Assembly: GCA_017471985.1 (NCBI GenBank)
Contig: JAFURE010000034.1
Location: 1-42,328, forward strand
Reading direction: 5' to 3'
From: Akkermansia sp.
Lineage (GTDB): Bacteria; Verrucomicrobiota; Verrucomicrobiia; Verrucomicrobiales; Akkermansiaceae
Length of the DNA: 42,328 nucleotides
Position 1 is the stretch's first letter, and every line of letters starts with the position of its first letter. A model generated the notes under the pieces. It worked only from the letters and a program-made list of their open reading frames with translations, made no database searches and was not told where the DNA came from. Below are positions 35,008 through 42,178 of the stretch, piece by piece. The position numbers and the translations under genes are program-made.

Positions 35008-35050
35008 ATTATAAACGGCAACGGCCACACTTTCAATACCAAAGTGTGGC
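35008..35050 (-). promoter_or_regulatory. Leaderless-type promoter of the uridylyltransferase gene with overlapping 10-bp dyad
   Basis: Minus strand: -35 TTGAAA (35031-35036), 17-nt spacer, consensus -10 TATAAT (35008-35013), then 6 nt to the ATG. A perfect inverted repeat, GCCACACTTT/AAAGTGTGGC (35024-35033, 35041-35050), surrounds the -35. There is no T-run on either side, so it is more like an operator than a terminator. Confidence 0.7.
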
Positions 35051-35069
35051 CGCAGAAAAGAGAATCTTC

Positions 35070-35945
35070 TCAGTGCATCAGGTAATCCAACACGCGCAAG
35101 CGAACGGAATCATAGTAATTAGCCTCTCTCAACCGCTCTCTCTGAGCAAGAAGTTCAGCAAACAAAGGAGCGATTTTCGGGCCATATTTTTGCAGAAGGG
35201 GCTCCAAGAGCTCGGGTCCCAGGAACTTGCGGGAACCGACAGTGGACTCAAACTGAGGTAGCAGCTGCAGCAGTTGAGACAGCGCAGACTCGGCAGCCGC
35301 AGAACTGTCAATGGTGCGGTAAACAGCCGTTATCTCCGGCAGCAGGGTCTGCAATTTCTCAAAATCACGCTCAGCATTTTCAGGCGTGAGGGCACTGCGG
35401 GGAATAAGGTTGAACAGTCCCTCTACAGGAAGCCAATCGAGCGAATCCCTCAAATCATCTGCAGCAAGGTGTGAGCCCTCTACAAAATAACGCAGGGCGA
35501 GAGCATCCACCCGATAATCTTCGTACAGTCGCCCGAGAGCGGAGCGCACGGTGTAGGCCTCTCTCGCGCTCAGCTCGCCCTCAGCAAGTAGCTGCTGATA
35601 GATGGCAAAGACCAGAGGCGTGCCCTGCTCCTTCGCCATCTGAGCGCTGGCCTCATAATTCTCTGCGGTGATTCGGTGACGTTCATCCCGAGCGCGCACC
35701 ATCTGCGCCACCAGAACCTTTTTGATGGCAGTCGCCTGGGATTGACGCAGCTCAGCCGGCAGAGCCTCCACTTCTTCCGTTGCGCAGATAAGCGGCAGCC
35801 CATACTCCACCAGCGAGGCGTAGGGTTCATGACCCGCTATGGCCTCGAGCAATGCCGGGGGCATGGAAAGCTGCGGCTCAGCACCGTGCAGAGAACACAG
35901 GCTGAGCACAGCAGATATCAGGGTTGCCGGGAGCAAACGGTTCAT
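35070..35945 (-). CDS. Exported protein of unknown function, helical
   Basis: A 291-residue protein with a signal peptide (MNRLLPATLISAVLSLCSLHG; the Cys could also hint at a lipoprotein, but the context is not a good lipobox). The mature part is almost all amphipathic helix, rich in Leu, Ala and Glu, with segments such as LPAELRQSQATAIKKVLVAQ and ESALSQLLQLLPQFE. This resembles a helical-repeat or periplasmic scaffold protein. No catalytic motif was recognised. It starts 2 bp after the tyrS stop and is therefore co-transcribed with tyrS. Function unknown. Confidence 0.75.
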   Translation of the reverse strand: MNRLLPATLISAVLSLCSLHGAEPQLSMPPALLEAIAGHEPYASLVEYGLPLICATEEVEALPAELRQSQATAIKKVLVAQMVRARDERHRITAENYEASAQMAKEQGTPLVFAIYQQLLAEGELSAREAYTVRSALGRLYEDYRVDALALRYFVEGSHLAADDLRDSLDWLPVEGLFNLIPRSALTPENAERDFEKLQTLLPEITAVYRTIDSSAAAESALSQLLQLLPQFESTVGSRKFLGPELLEPLLQKYGPKIAPLFAELLAQRERLREANYYDSVRLRVLDYLMH

Positions 35946-35947
35946 TT

Positions 35948-37168
35948 TCAGAACTCCCCGAGGTAGAACTTCTTCTTGCCACGGCGGATAACCAGTACCT
36001 CACCACCGATGGCCAGCTCGGGCGTTACCTCGAAGGCGGGGTCTTTCACCACCTCACCGTTGAGGGAAATAGCACCGTTGCCGATAAACTCGCGGGCTTC
36101 GCGCTTGGAGGCGCAGACCTTGCTGTTCACCAGCACATCCACCAGAGCGCCGGAGCTGAGTTTCACGTGGGGCACGTTGCTCATACCGGCCTTCACATCG
36201 GCCAGACTCAGGCTCTTAAAGTCGCCGGCAAAGAGCTTGCGGGAAATATCCACAGCCTTCTCGAACTCCTCGGCGCCGTGCAGGTCGGTGATGATTTCGC
36301 GGGCCAGAGCCTGCTGGGCCAAGCGCTGCTCGGGGTGAGCCATGTGCTCGGCCTCAATCTCCATAATCTGCTCGGGAGTGAGGAAGGTCAGGCGCTTGAG
36401 GTAAGTGATGACCTGAGAATCCTCGGCATTGATAAGGAACTGGTAGAGCTGGTAGGCGGAAGTCTTGTTCTTGTCGAGCCACAGGGCGTTACCCTCGCTC
36501 TTACCGAACTTGTTGCCCTGAGAGTCCGTCACCAGCGGCATGGTGAGGGCGTACACCTCATCACCCGTTGTCTTGCGGATAAGCTCGATACCCGTGGTAA
36601 TGTTGCCCCACTGGTCGCTGCCGGCCACCTGCAGGTCCACACCGCGATTCTCGTGCAGGTACTTAAAGTCGATAGCCTGAATCAGCATGTAAGAGAACTC
36701 GGCATAGGAAATACCGCTCTCCATCTGGCGGCGCACATGGTCCTTGGTGAGCATGTAACCCACGTTGATGTACTTACCGTAGTCACGGAAGAAGTCGATA
36801 ACATTGAGCTGGTTAATCCAGTCGTAGTTGTTCACCACTTCGAAACCGAAAATCTTTTCCACCTGAGCCTTCAGAGCCTCATAGTTGCGGAATACCTCTT
36901 CCTTCTGCTTGAGCTCACGCTCCACGGTACCGCGGGGGTCGCCGATAAGACCGGTTGCCAGCCCCACAAGCAGGATGGGGGTATGACCGGCTTGGCGCAG
37001 GCGCTTGGTAATGAGGAAGCTGGAATAATGGCCCAGATGCAGGCTGTCCGCCGTCGGATCTGTGCCGATGTAGAAGGTCAGCCCGCCTTTGTTGAGCTTT
37101 TCAATCAGATCGGGGCTGGAAATCTGGTTCACAAGCCCGCGCCATTCGAGTTCTTCGTAAAAAGTCAT
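35948..37168 (-). CDS. tyrS: Tyrosyl-tRNA synthetase
   Basis: A 406-residue class I aminoacyl-tRNA synthetase that charges tRNA-Tyr. It has the HIGH-type motif HLGH (44-47) after FYIGTDPTADSL, the Tyr/tRNA-binding region with YMLIQAIDF and QVAGSDQWGNI (180-190), the KMSKS-type loop KFGKS (220-224), and a C-terminal S4 RNA-binding domain (about 340-406, with SKREAREFIGNGAISLNG). The start at 37168 begins MTFYEELEWRG, as in related TyrS proteins. The in-frame ATG at 37198 lies within the -10 box and can be excluded. It is the first gene of a unit with the exported helical protein. Confidence 0.96.
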   Translation of the reverse strand: MTFYEELEWRGLVNQISSPDLIEKLNKGGLTFYIGTDPTADSLHLGHYSSFLITKRLRQAGHTPILLVGLATGLIGDPRGTVERELKQKEEVFRNYEALKAQVEKIFGFEVVNNYDWINQLNVIDFFRDYGKYINVGYMLTKDHVRRQMESGISYAEFSYMLIQAIDFKYLHENRGVDLQVAGSDQWGNITTGIELIRKTTGDEVYALTMPLVTDSQGNKFGKSEGNALWLDKNKTSAYQLYQFLINAEDSQVITYLKRLTFLTPEQIMEIEAEHMAHPEQRLAQQALAREIITDLHGAEEFEKAVDISRKLFAGDFKSLSLADVKAGMSNVPHVKLSSGALVDVLVNSKVCASKREAREFIGNGAISLNGEVVKDPAFEVTPELAIGGEVLVIRRGKKKFYLGEF

Positions 37169-37196
37169 AAGCGGTTTGAGGTTTTTAAGTCGCGGC

Positions 37197-37225
37197 ATAT
37201 TAGCACATAAGCCCCGCAAAGTCAA
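37197..37225 (-). promoter_or_regulatory. Promoter of tyrS
   Basis: Minus strand: -35 TTGACT (37220-37225), 17-nt spacer, -10 TAATAT (37197-37202). It places transcription start near 37190 and supports the start codon at 37168 with a leader of about 22 nt. No T-box structure fits in this short leader. Confidence 0.75.
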
Positions 37226-37240
37226 TCTGAATGACAGGGA

Positions 37241-37259
37241 AAACGCTCCATCAGCGCTT
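37241..37259 (-). terminator. Weak terminator-like hairpin overlapping the stop of the small membrane gene
   Basis: Minus strand stem AAGCGCT/AGCGTTT (37259-37253, 37247-37241) with one G-T pair and loop GATGG. The T residues run on into TCCC. It includes the stop codon of the gene ending at 37251. Confidence 0.35.
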
Positions 37260-37664
37260 GCGGAAAAGCAAGCGGACGATTATGGCAATCACTCCGGTCA
37301 GCGCAGCATAAGCAACCGTGGCAGCACCACCCCAGAATACCATGGCCAAACCGGCCTGCGCATCCGTCGGCAATACCCGATTAATCTCGATACACAGTGG
37401 CAGAAAGGCAAAAAGCCCCAGCCCCAACAGTGTCAGCAGCGTACCGCCACCCCACGTGCGGAACTCCGGGCAACAACAGCACAGCACGATGAGGGCAGCA
37501 TTCACCCCACCGGTAAAAAGCAGGGCAAACATTTCGCCGATAATAGGCATAATCCCACTATCCGACAAGCACCCCCAATACACAAGATTCGTTAAAACAT
37601 AGAGAATCGCCACTATCGTGGCCGGGTGCTTCATGATTTTCTCGGGTGTCCATGTGTGATTCAT
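37251..37664 (-). CDS. Small polytopic membrane protein of unknown function
   Basis: A 137-residue protein with about three membrane helices: ATIVAILYVLTNLVYWGCL, MFALLFTGGVNAALIVLCCCC plus LLTLLGLGLFAFLPLCI, and AMVFWGGAATVAYAALTGVIAIIVRLLF, ending FRKR. The Cys run CCCCPEF in the middle is unusual. The start is uncertain: ATGs at 37673, 37664 and 37634 are all in frame. 37664 is given because everything beyond 37674 belongs to the terminator of the upstream gene. No promoter was recognised, so expression may depend on read-through from the M42 gene. Confidence 0.55.
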   Translation of the reverse strand: MNHTWTPEKIMKHPATIVAILYVLTNLVYWGCLSDSGIMPIIGEMFALLFTGGVNAALIVLCCCCPEFRTWGGGTLLTLLGLGLFAFLPLCIEINRVLPTDAQAGLAMVFWGGAATVAYAALTGVIAIIVRLLFRKR

Positions 37665-37673
37665 AGGGAGCAT

Positions 37674-37708
37674 GAAAAATGGGGTTCGGCAGAACTCTCC
37701 CGAACCCC
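37674..37708 (-). terminator. Terminator after the M42 aminopeptidase gene
   Basis: Minus strand: a perfect 9-bp stem, GGGGTTCGG/CCGAACCCC (37708-37700, 37689-37681), followed by ATTTTTC. It lies 18 nt after the stop codon. Confidence 0.85.
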
Positions 37709-37726
37709 ATGGTGTCAAAATATTGA

Positions 37727-38803
37727 TTAGGCAAGGGTACGAACCTTGCGCTCCCAGCTCCAATCCCAACGGGTCAGAGAGGAGAAACAGGCGGCAAGCA
37801 GGTCCACACTGGCCTGAATGTCAGTCTTGTGAGCCATTTCAATGCTCTGGTGCACGTTGCGCACAGGAATGGAAACGGCACCGGCAATGGAACCACCGGC
37901 ACAGAACTTCTGCATGGCACCGGCATCTGTACCACCGGCGGCCAGCAGCTCAAGTTGGTAGGGGATTTCCTTCTCCACACAGAGAGCCTGCATGAACTTC
38001 ACCATGCGGTTGTCGGTGATGAGGGTACCGTCGTACACCTTAATGGCTGTGCCCTTGCCCAGAACGGTGCACTTGTCGTGACTGCCTGAACCGGGAGTAT
38101 CGAACGCGATGGTGACGTCGAGAGCGAAGGAGAAATCAGGCTGAATGGCGATGGTTGCCACCTGAGCACCACGCAGGCCCACCTCCTCCTGCACGGAGAA
38201 TACGGCGTAGAGGTCGTAGCAGGGCTTCTCACCGGCCTCGATGATGGAGCGAATGGCCTCGATGAGCAGGAAACAACCGCCACGGTTATCGATACTCTTA
38301 ACATTCAGGCAATCACCCATTTCAACCAAGTCACCCACGCGGGTAATGGAATCCCCCAGAGAGACATACTTCTCGACCTCCTCCTTGGGCAGACCTACGT
38401 CAACCACATAATCGGTGACGGCGGGCATCTTGGTACGCTCCTCGGGGCTCATCACATGAATGGGCTTCACGCCCATGCAGCCCGGCAGGTCCTTGGTACC
38501 ATGCACAATCACACGCTGAGCCGTCAGGGTCTTGGGGTCAAAACCACCCAGAGGCAGAATGCGGATAAAGCCGTTGTCATCGATATGGCGCACAATGAAG
38601 CCGATTTCGTCCATGTGAGCGGCACACATAATCTTCTTATCGCTGCTCTTACCCTTGATAAGGGCAGTCACGTTGCCGATATTGTCAACGGTGATGGAGT
38701 CCGCCAGCGGCGTCATCTCCTTAATGATGAGGTCACGTATACCGTACTCGAAACCGGATGCACCGGTCGCCTCGCAAAGGTCTTTAAACAGTTTGATGTT
38801 CAT
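37727..38803 (-). CDS. M42 family metallo-aminopeptidase
   Basis: A 358-residue dinuclear-zinc aminopeptidase (FrvX/YsdC/PepA-like) that would process peptides in the cytoplasm; members form tetrahedral 12-mers. Metal ligands can be placed: His63 and Asp65 in CAAHMDEIGF, Asp172 in KSIDNRGGC, Glu206-Glu207 in VQEEVGLRG (general base and ligand), Asp229 in FALDVTIAFD and His318 in RNVHQSIE. The insertion domain (about 70-160) is of normal size. The start at 38803 (MNIKLFKDLCEATGASGFE) fits the family, and a promoter-like -10 lies 9 nt upstream, so the leader is very short. A strong terminator follows the gene. Confidence 0.93.
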   Translation of the reverse strand: MNIKLFKDLCEATGASGFEYGIRDLIIKEMTPLADSITVDNIGNVTALIKGKSSDKKIMCAAHMDEIGFIVRHIDDNGFIRILPLGGFDPKTLTAQRVIVHGTKDLPGCMGVKPIHVMSPEERTKMPAVTDYVVDVGLPKEEVEKYVSLGDSITRVGDLVEMGDCLNVKSIDNRGGCFLLIEAIRSIIEAGEKPCYDLYAVFSVQEEVGLRGAQVATIAIQPDFSFALDVTIAFDTPGSGSHDKCTVLGKGTAIKVYDGTLITDNRMVKFMQALCVEKEIPYQLELLAAGGTDAGAMQKFCAGGSIAGAVSIPVRNVHQSIEMAHKTDIQASVDLLAACFSSLTRWDWSWERKVRTLA

Positions 38804-38812
38804 CGCGCCCCA

Positions 38813-38841
38813 AGGGTAGCGCAATCAATCGGTATTTTCAA
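38813..38841 (-). promoter_or_regulatory. Probable promoter of the M42 aminopeptidase gene
   Basis: Minus strand: -35 TTGAAA (38836-38841), 17-nt spacer, weak -10 TACCCT (38813-38818), then 9 nt to the ATG. The -35 and spacing are good; the -10 is poor. Confidence 0.4.
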
Positions 38842-38864
38842 GCAAAATCACATATTCATGCCCC

Positions 38865-38901
38865 GGAAAAGCAGAAAGCGGCTGCCGGAGCAACCGCTTT
38901 C
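38865..38901 (-). terminator. Terminator after the PpiC-type isomerase gene
   Basis: Minus strand: stem GAAAGCGG/CCGCTTTC (38901-38894, 38881-38874) with a 12-nt loop, followed by TGCTTTTCC. It lies 27 nt after the stop codon at 38929. Confidence 0.65.
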
Positions 38902-38928
38902 CCTTTTCGCAAATCTGAATAAGCTCTA

Positions 38929-39960
38929 TTAAATGTAGGTACGAATGACAGCCCTTTCGCGCAGGCGTTCCACCCAGGCTCGGTAGCGTTTCTCGTTGTT
39001 CTTACGGCGCACGGACTCATCCACACGCTCTTTCACACCGGGAGCATTCAGAGAGGGGGCCGGAGCCTGACGCTTGCCGGTCACGCGAACGATGGTAAAG
39101 CCCATGCGATCCACCAGCGGGCCCATCAGCTTACCCTTGGGCAGAGCAAAAACGATGTTGGCGAACTCCACCGCCAAATCCTTGCGCTTAATGTAGGGCC
39201 ACTTGCCGCCATCCTCGGCGTGCATGTCCTTTGAGTACTCACGAGCGGCATCCTCAAACGAGATTTCACCACTCTGGATTGCCTTGAACACCTGCTCGGC
39301 GAGAGCAAACTGCATCTCGGGAGTGACGTTGGGGTCATCCGGATTCATGGCGGGGATGAAAATCTTATCGTAGCAGATGGAGTCCTGTGTCATGTCGCGG
39401 TAATCGGCCTTTGTAGCCTGATACTCAGCCCGAATTTCATCGGGAGTGGGGGGAATACCGCGCTCGTAGCGGGAGGAGCGCATAGCCATCACCGTCAGCT
39501 CACGGCGCACGGAATTGCGGTACTCGCCAAAGCTCATACCGCTCTTACGCAGGTTATCGAGCAGAGCATCGCGACTGCCGTTGAACTGCACCAGCGTGCG
39601 ACGGCTGATTTCCTCATTGACAGCCCCCTCAGGTATCATCAGGCCACCGGTCTCGAACTCACAGAGAACCAACTCGCGTTCGATAAGTTCGTTGAGAACA
39701 TCCTTTTTAGCCTTCACCAGCTCTGCATTGAAACGAGGTCCCTGGCGGGGATAAAGCATGGTCAGCTCGCGAACATACGGAGCCAGGCGCGAGCGAACCT
39801 CGCTCGATGTGATGGGGCGGCCGTTCACGGTGGCAGCCACGCGGTTCACGATACGCGGAGTTTTAGGTTGAGCGGATTGACGCCCCTGAGCCCCTGCCTC
39901 GCTCGGGCAGAGACAGAAAAAAGCCAATAAGAGAGCAACGGAACGGCTGATGTACTTCAT
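38929..39960 (-). CDS. Exported SurA/PpiC-type peptidyl-prolyl isomerase
   Basis: A 343-residue periplasmic protein with a signal peptide (MKYISRSVALLLAFFCLCPSEAGA). Residues 36-185 form a SurA-like N-terminal chaperone region, beginning IVNRVAATVNGRPITSSEV and containing NELIERELVLCEFE. Residues about 195-298 form one parvulin domain: KIFIPAMN, ISFEDAAREYSKD, GGKWPYIKRKDLAVEFANIVFALPKGKLMGPLVDRMGF (split WPYIKRKDL and FALPKGKLMGPL) and IVRVTGKR. SurA of E. coli has two parvulin domains; one is common elsewhere. It likely helps outer-membrane proteins fold, such as the porins in this window (inference). The start was moved to 39960 to match the signal peptide; an upstream start at 39999 would include promoter DNA. 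Confidence 0.85.
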   Translation of the reverse strand: MKYISRSVALLLAFFCLCPSEAGAQGRQSAQPKTPRIVNRVAATVNGRPITSSEVRSRLAPYVRELTMLYPRQGPRFNAELVKAKKDVLNELIERELVLCEFETGGLMIPEGAVNEEISRRTLVQFNGSRDALLDNLRKSGMSFGEYRNSVRRELTVMAMRSSRYERGIPPTPDEIRAEYQATKADYRDMTQDSICYDKIFIPAMNPDDPNVTPEMQFALAEQVFKAIQSGEISFEDAAREYSKDMHAEDGGKWPYIKRKDLAVEFANIVFALPKGKLMGPLVDRMGFTIVRVTGKRQAPAPSLNAPGVKERVDESVRRKNNEKRYRAWVERLRERAVIRTYI

Positions 39961-39971
39961 AATATAACACC

Positions 39972-39999
39972 ATTCTACACCATTCGCGTCATATTGCAA
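39972..39999 (-). promoter_or_regulatory. Probable promoter of the PpiC-type gene
   Basis: Minus strand: -35 TTGCAA (39994-39999), 16-nt spacer, -10 TAGAAT (39972-39977), then 11 nt to the ATG. A TTGACA further upstream with TATGAC is a weaker alternative. The divergent aminotransferase start is about 90 bp away. Confidence 0.5.
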
Positions 40000-40091
40000 C
40001 CCCCATTTTTGTCAACACTGCACTTTATTCTCGCCTTTTCGTCGATGGTGTGTTAAAAATGGAGCGTTCACTAAAAATTATTTTCCCGCCT

Positions 40092-41180
40092 ATGGCCATT
40101 AAACTGTTTATACCGGGTCCGACCATCGTGTCGGAGGATATTCTTGCCGAAATGAGCCTGCCGATGATTGGTCATCGCTCCAAGAAGGCCTCTGAAATCC
40201 AGAAGCGCATTTCTGACAACATGCAGAAAGTGCTCTACACCGACAACCGCATTCTGCTCTCCACCTCCTCCGGTTCCGGTCTGATGGAGGGTGCCATCCG
40301 CTCCTGCACCGCCAAGCGTGCCGCTGTGTTCTCTGTGGGAGCCTTCGGCGACAAGTGGTACAAAATGGCCGTGGCTAATGGTGTGCCCGCCGACAAGTTC
40401 TCCAGCGAAATGGGTGAGCCCACCACCCCCGAAATGGTGGACGCCGCTCTCGCCACCGGCAAATACGATGTCATTACCGTGACTCACAACGAGACATCCT
40501 CCGGTATTCAGAACCCGGTGGAGGAGATTGCCGAGGTCATGAAGAAATACCCGGATGTCGTATGGTTGGTGGATGCCGTATCCTCTGCCGCCGGTTCCAA
40601 AATCGAAACCGACAAGCTGGGCATCGACGTTCTCATTACCTCCACGCAGAAGGCCCTTGCCCTGCCCCCCGGTCTGGCCATCTGTGCCATGAGCAAGAAG
40701 GCCTACGAGCGTACTGCTGAGGTACCGACCCGCGGTCTGTACTTCGACCTGCGCACCCTCTGGGACTTCATTGACAAGAAGAATTACCAGTACACCTCCA
40801 CCCCCTGCCTGTCCCTCATGTACGCTCTCGACAAGCAGCTGCAGAAGATTGTGGAGGTTGAGGGTATCGAGAACCGCTTTGCCCGCCACGAGCAGTGCGC
40901 CGAGTTCACCCGCGCCTGGGCAGACGAGTACTTCCGCGTATACCCCAACCGCAAGTATCTTTCCAAGACCCTCACCGTTATCGACGCCCATCCCAAGGGC
41001 TGCTCCGAGCTCATCTCCATCCCCGAGCTCAACAAGGCTCTGGCCGAGCGCAACATGCAGCTGGGCAACGGCTACGGTGGCCTGAAAGACAAGACTTTCC
41101 GCATCGCCCACATGGGTGAGCTCTGCCTGGACGACATGAAGGAGATTACCTCCGCCGTTGTCGAGGTTCTCAAGCTCTGA
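40092..41180 (+). CDS. Class V PLP-dependent aminotransferase (alanine-glyoxylate / serine-pyruvate type)
   Basis: A 362-residue fold-type I PLP enzyme. Family marks: the N-terminal IPGPTIVSEDIL and MIGHRS (25-30, as 'P-x-x-x-H-R'), SSGSGLMEGA (59-68, phosphate-binding turn), THNETSSG (131-138), WLVDAVSSAAG (158-168, with Asp161 pairing with the PLP ring nitrogen) and ITSTQKALALPPGL (182-195, with Lys187 forming the Schiff base). It would transfer amino groups between Ala or Ser and glyoxylate or another 2-oxo acid; the exact substrate cannot be read from sequence. ATG 40092 fits the family N terminus (MAIKLFIPGP). An in-frame start at 40050 adds unrelated residues. No clear Shine-Dalgarno or promoter was seen. 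A strong terminator follows. Confidence 0.9.
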   Translation: MAIKLFIPGPTIVSEDILAEMSLPMIGHRSKKASEIQKRISDNMQKVLYTDNRILLSTSSGSGLMEGAIRSCTAKRAAVFSVGAFGDKWYKMAVANGVPADKFSSEMGEPTTPEMVDAALATGKYDVITVTHNETSSGIQNPVEEIAEVMKKYPDVVWLVDAVSSAAGSKIETDKLGIDVLITSTQKALALPPGLAICAMSKKAYERTAEVPTRGLYFDLRTLWDFIDKKNYQYTSTPCLSLMYALDKQLQKIVEVEGIENRFARHEQCAEFTRAWADEYFRVYPNRKYLSKTLTVIDAHPKGCSELISIPELNKALAERNMQLGNGYGGLKDKTFRIAHMGELCLDDMKEITSAVVEVLKL

Positions 41181-41237
41181 TTTCCCCATCGGGTGGACTT
41201 ACACCGAAAAAACAAACACCATACTCTCTCAATCGAA

Positions 41238-41273
41238 AGGCCGCCGTCGGGATGACGGCGGCCTGACTGTTTT
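41238..41273 (+). terminator. Terminator after the class V aminotransferase gene
   Basis: A perfect 11-bp stem, AGGCCGCCGTC/GACGGCGGCCT (41238-41248, 41254-41264), with loop GGGAT, followed by GACTGTTTT. It lies 57 nt after the stop and 9 nt before the convergent gene's end. Confidence 0.85.
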
Positions 41274-41281
41274 CCGCGATA

Positions 41282-41728
41282 TCAATCACGGTGACAGCAC
41301 ATACCGGCAAGCCACCTCAGCAGAGCAAGTACCGTAGCAACAGCAAGTGAGCCCACTGCAAGGGCAATTACCCAAAAGACACCGGCAGCCACTATTACCT
41401 CTGCATCAGCCCCCGCCTGACGGGGTGTGTTAAATGGCACCTCAACAAACCAAATCAGAACAGCACCCCAGCCCGCTAACAATGCTAAGCGAATCCAGGA
41501 GAGAGGGGAACGCCACTTCACTGTACCGTCAGCCATCACCGAGGGTGCTGCCAGTACAACCGGAACCAGGCTCAATCCTGCCCCCCACAATAAAAATCCC
41601 AACAAGCGAAGACCGATTCCTACCCGCTCATACGAACCGCAGCACAACCACCCCACCAAATTGAGCAACAACCACAACCCAATGATACTAAAAACTACGA
41701 CTCTTGCGTAGCAAGAAAAATTCTTCAT
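41282..41728 (-). CDS. Small polytopic membrane protein of unknown function
   Basis: A 148-residue protein with four predicted membrane helices: VVVFSIIGLWLLLNLVGWL, LRLLGFLLWGAGLSLVPVVL, WIRLALLAGWGAVLIWFVEV and VAAGVFWVIALAVGSLAVAT, ending WLAGMCCHRD. No family was recognised. ATG 41728 was chosen over a longer start at 41788 because a -10 (TATACT) lies only 7 nt upstream of it, making the longer form untranscribed and the mRNA leaderless or nearly so. Confidence 0.6.
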   Translation of the reverse strand: MKNFSCYARVVVFSIIGLWLLLNLVGWLCCGSYERVGIGLRLLGFLLWGAGLSLVPVVLAAPSVMADGTVKWRSPLSWIRLALLAGWGAVLIWFVEVPFNTPRQAGADAEVIVAAGVFWVIALAVGSLAVATVLALLRWLAGMCCHRD

Positions 41729-41735
41729 AGGCGGG

Positions 41736-41764
41736 AGTATATCGAAAATATACCAACCAGTCCA
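41736..41764 (-). promoter_or_regulatory. Leaderless-type promoter of the small membrane gene
   Basis: Minus strand: -10 TATACT (41736-41741) seven nt before the ATG; a modest -35 TGGACT (41759-41764) at 17-nt spacing. Confidence 0.5.
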
Positions 41765-42176
41765 GCCGAAATTGAGAGCTCGATGCATTAGAACAATGAA
41801 TCACCGCTTCGTCGCGAGGTGGCGTTTGCGTGACATCGCAGCGAAGTGATTTCTTTATTGCATAAAACGCCCGCTCGTTGCATGATGTCGGCAATCGGCT
41901 ATAACCGCCGATTATTATAAAAAATGAGTACAAATAAAAACACAAAAAATACCGGTGCCCATGAAACGATTCTGTTTTTTGAGTAGAACGAGACAACTGT
42001 GCCCAGTAGGTGCCAAATAAGGGAAAAATTGCACTAAAAACAACAGATTTTGGTCGCAAAAAGGCGAAAAAGTCGAATGGTGGAAACTTTTCCCCAAAAA
42101 AACGTTGCTCAGATTTCAAAAAAAAATGCTATTCTGCCCACGGATAAACAAAATCAACCACTAATTAGAAGCTCCC
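41765..42176. other. Non-coding stretch between the small membrane gene and the partial right-end gene
   Basis: It holds the imperfect palindrome above, a 7-bp hairpin AATCGGC/GCCGATT (41893-41899, 41907-41913), an A-rich tract and repeat copy B (42102-42178). An open frame on the minus strand (41688-42119) runs through it but is not protein-like. No convincing gene was seen. Confidence 0.6.
41783..41872. repeat. Imperfect palindrome of about 90 bp
   Basis: ATGCA...AATCACCGCTTCG on the left is mirrored by CGAAGTGATT...TGCAT on the right, around a GC-rich loop. The pairing is interrupted. It could be a degraded mobile palindrome or a structured RNA; no target duplication was found. Confidence 0.4.
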
Positions 42177-42178
42177 TT
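42102..42178. repeat. 77-bp dispersed repeat, copy B
   Basis: Second copy of the repeat at 44-118, same orientation. TTGCTC (42105-42110) and TGC-TATTCT (42127-42135) are conserved, with a 19-nt spacer because of two extra A residues. Its right end touches the stop codon of the partial gene at 42177. Confidence 0.75.

Noticed and set aside
35024..35050. Terminator of the tyrS unit
   Set aside because: The hairpin is perfect but has no T-run on either strand and overlaps a strong promoter.
41688..42119. 143-codon minus-strand frame at the right end
   Set aside because: Phe/Ser-rich translation produced by an A-rich tract and repeat copy B; it overlaps the better supported small membrane gene and has no domain.
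44..42178. The flanking repeats as attachment sites of a 42-kb mobile island
   Set aside because: The interval holds core genes (parC, tyrS, malQ, feoAB) with normal composition and no integrase or tRNA.
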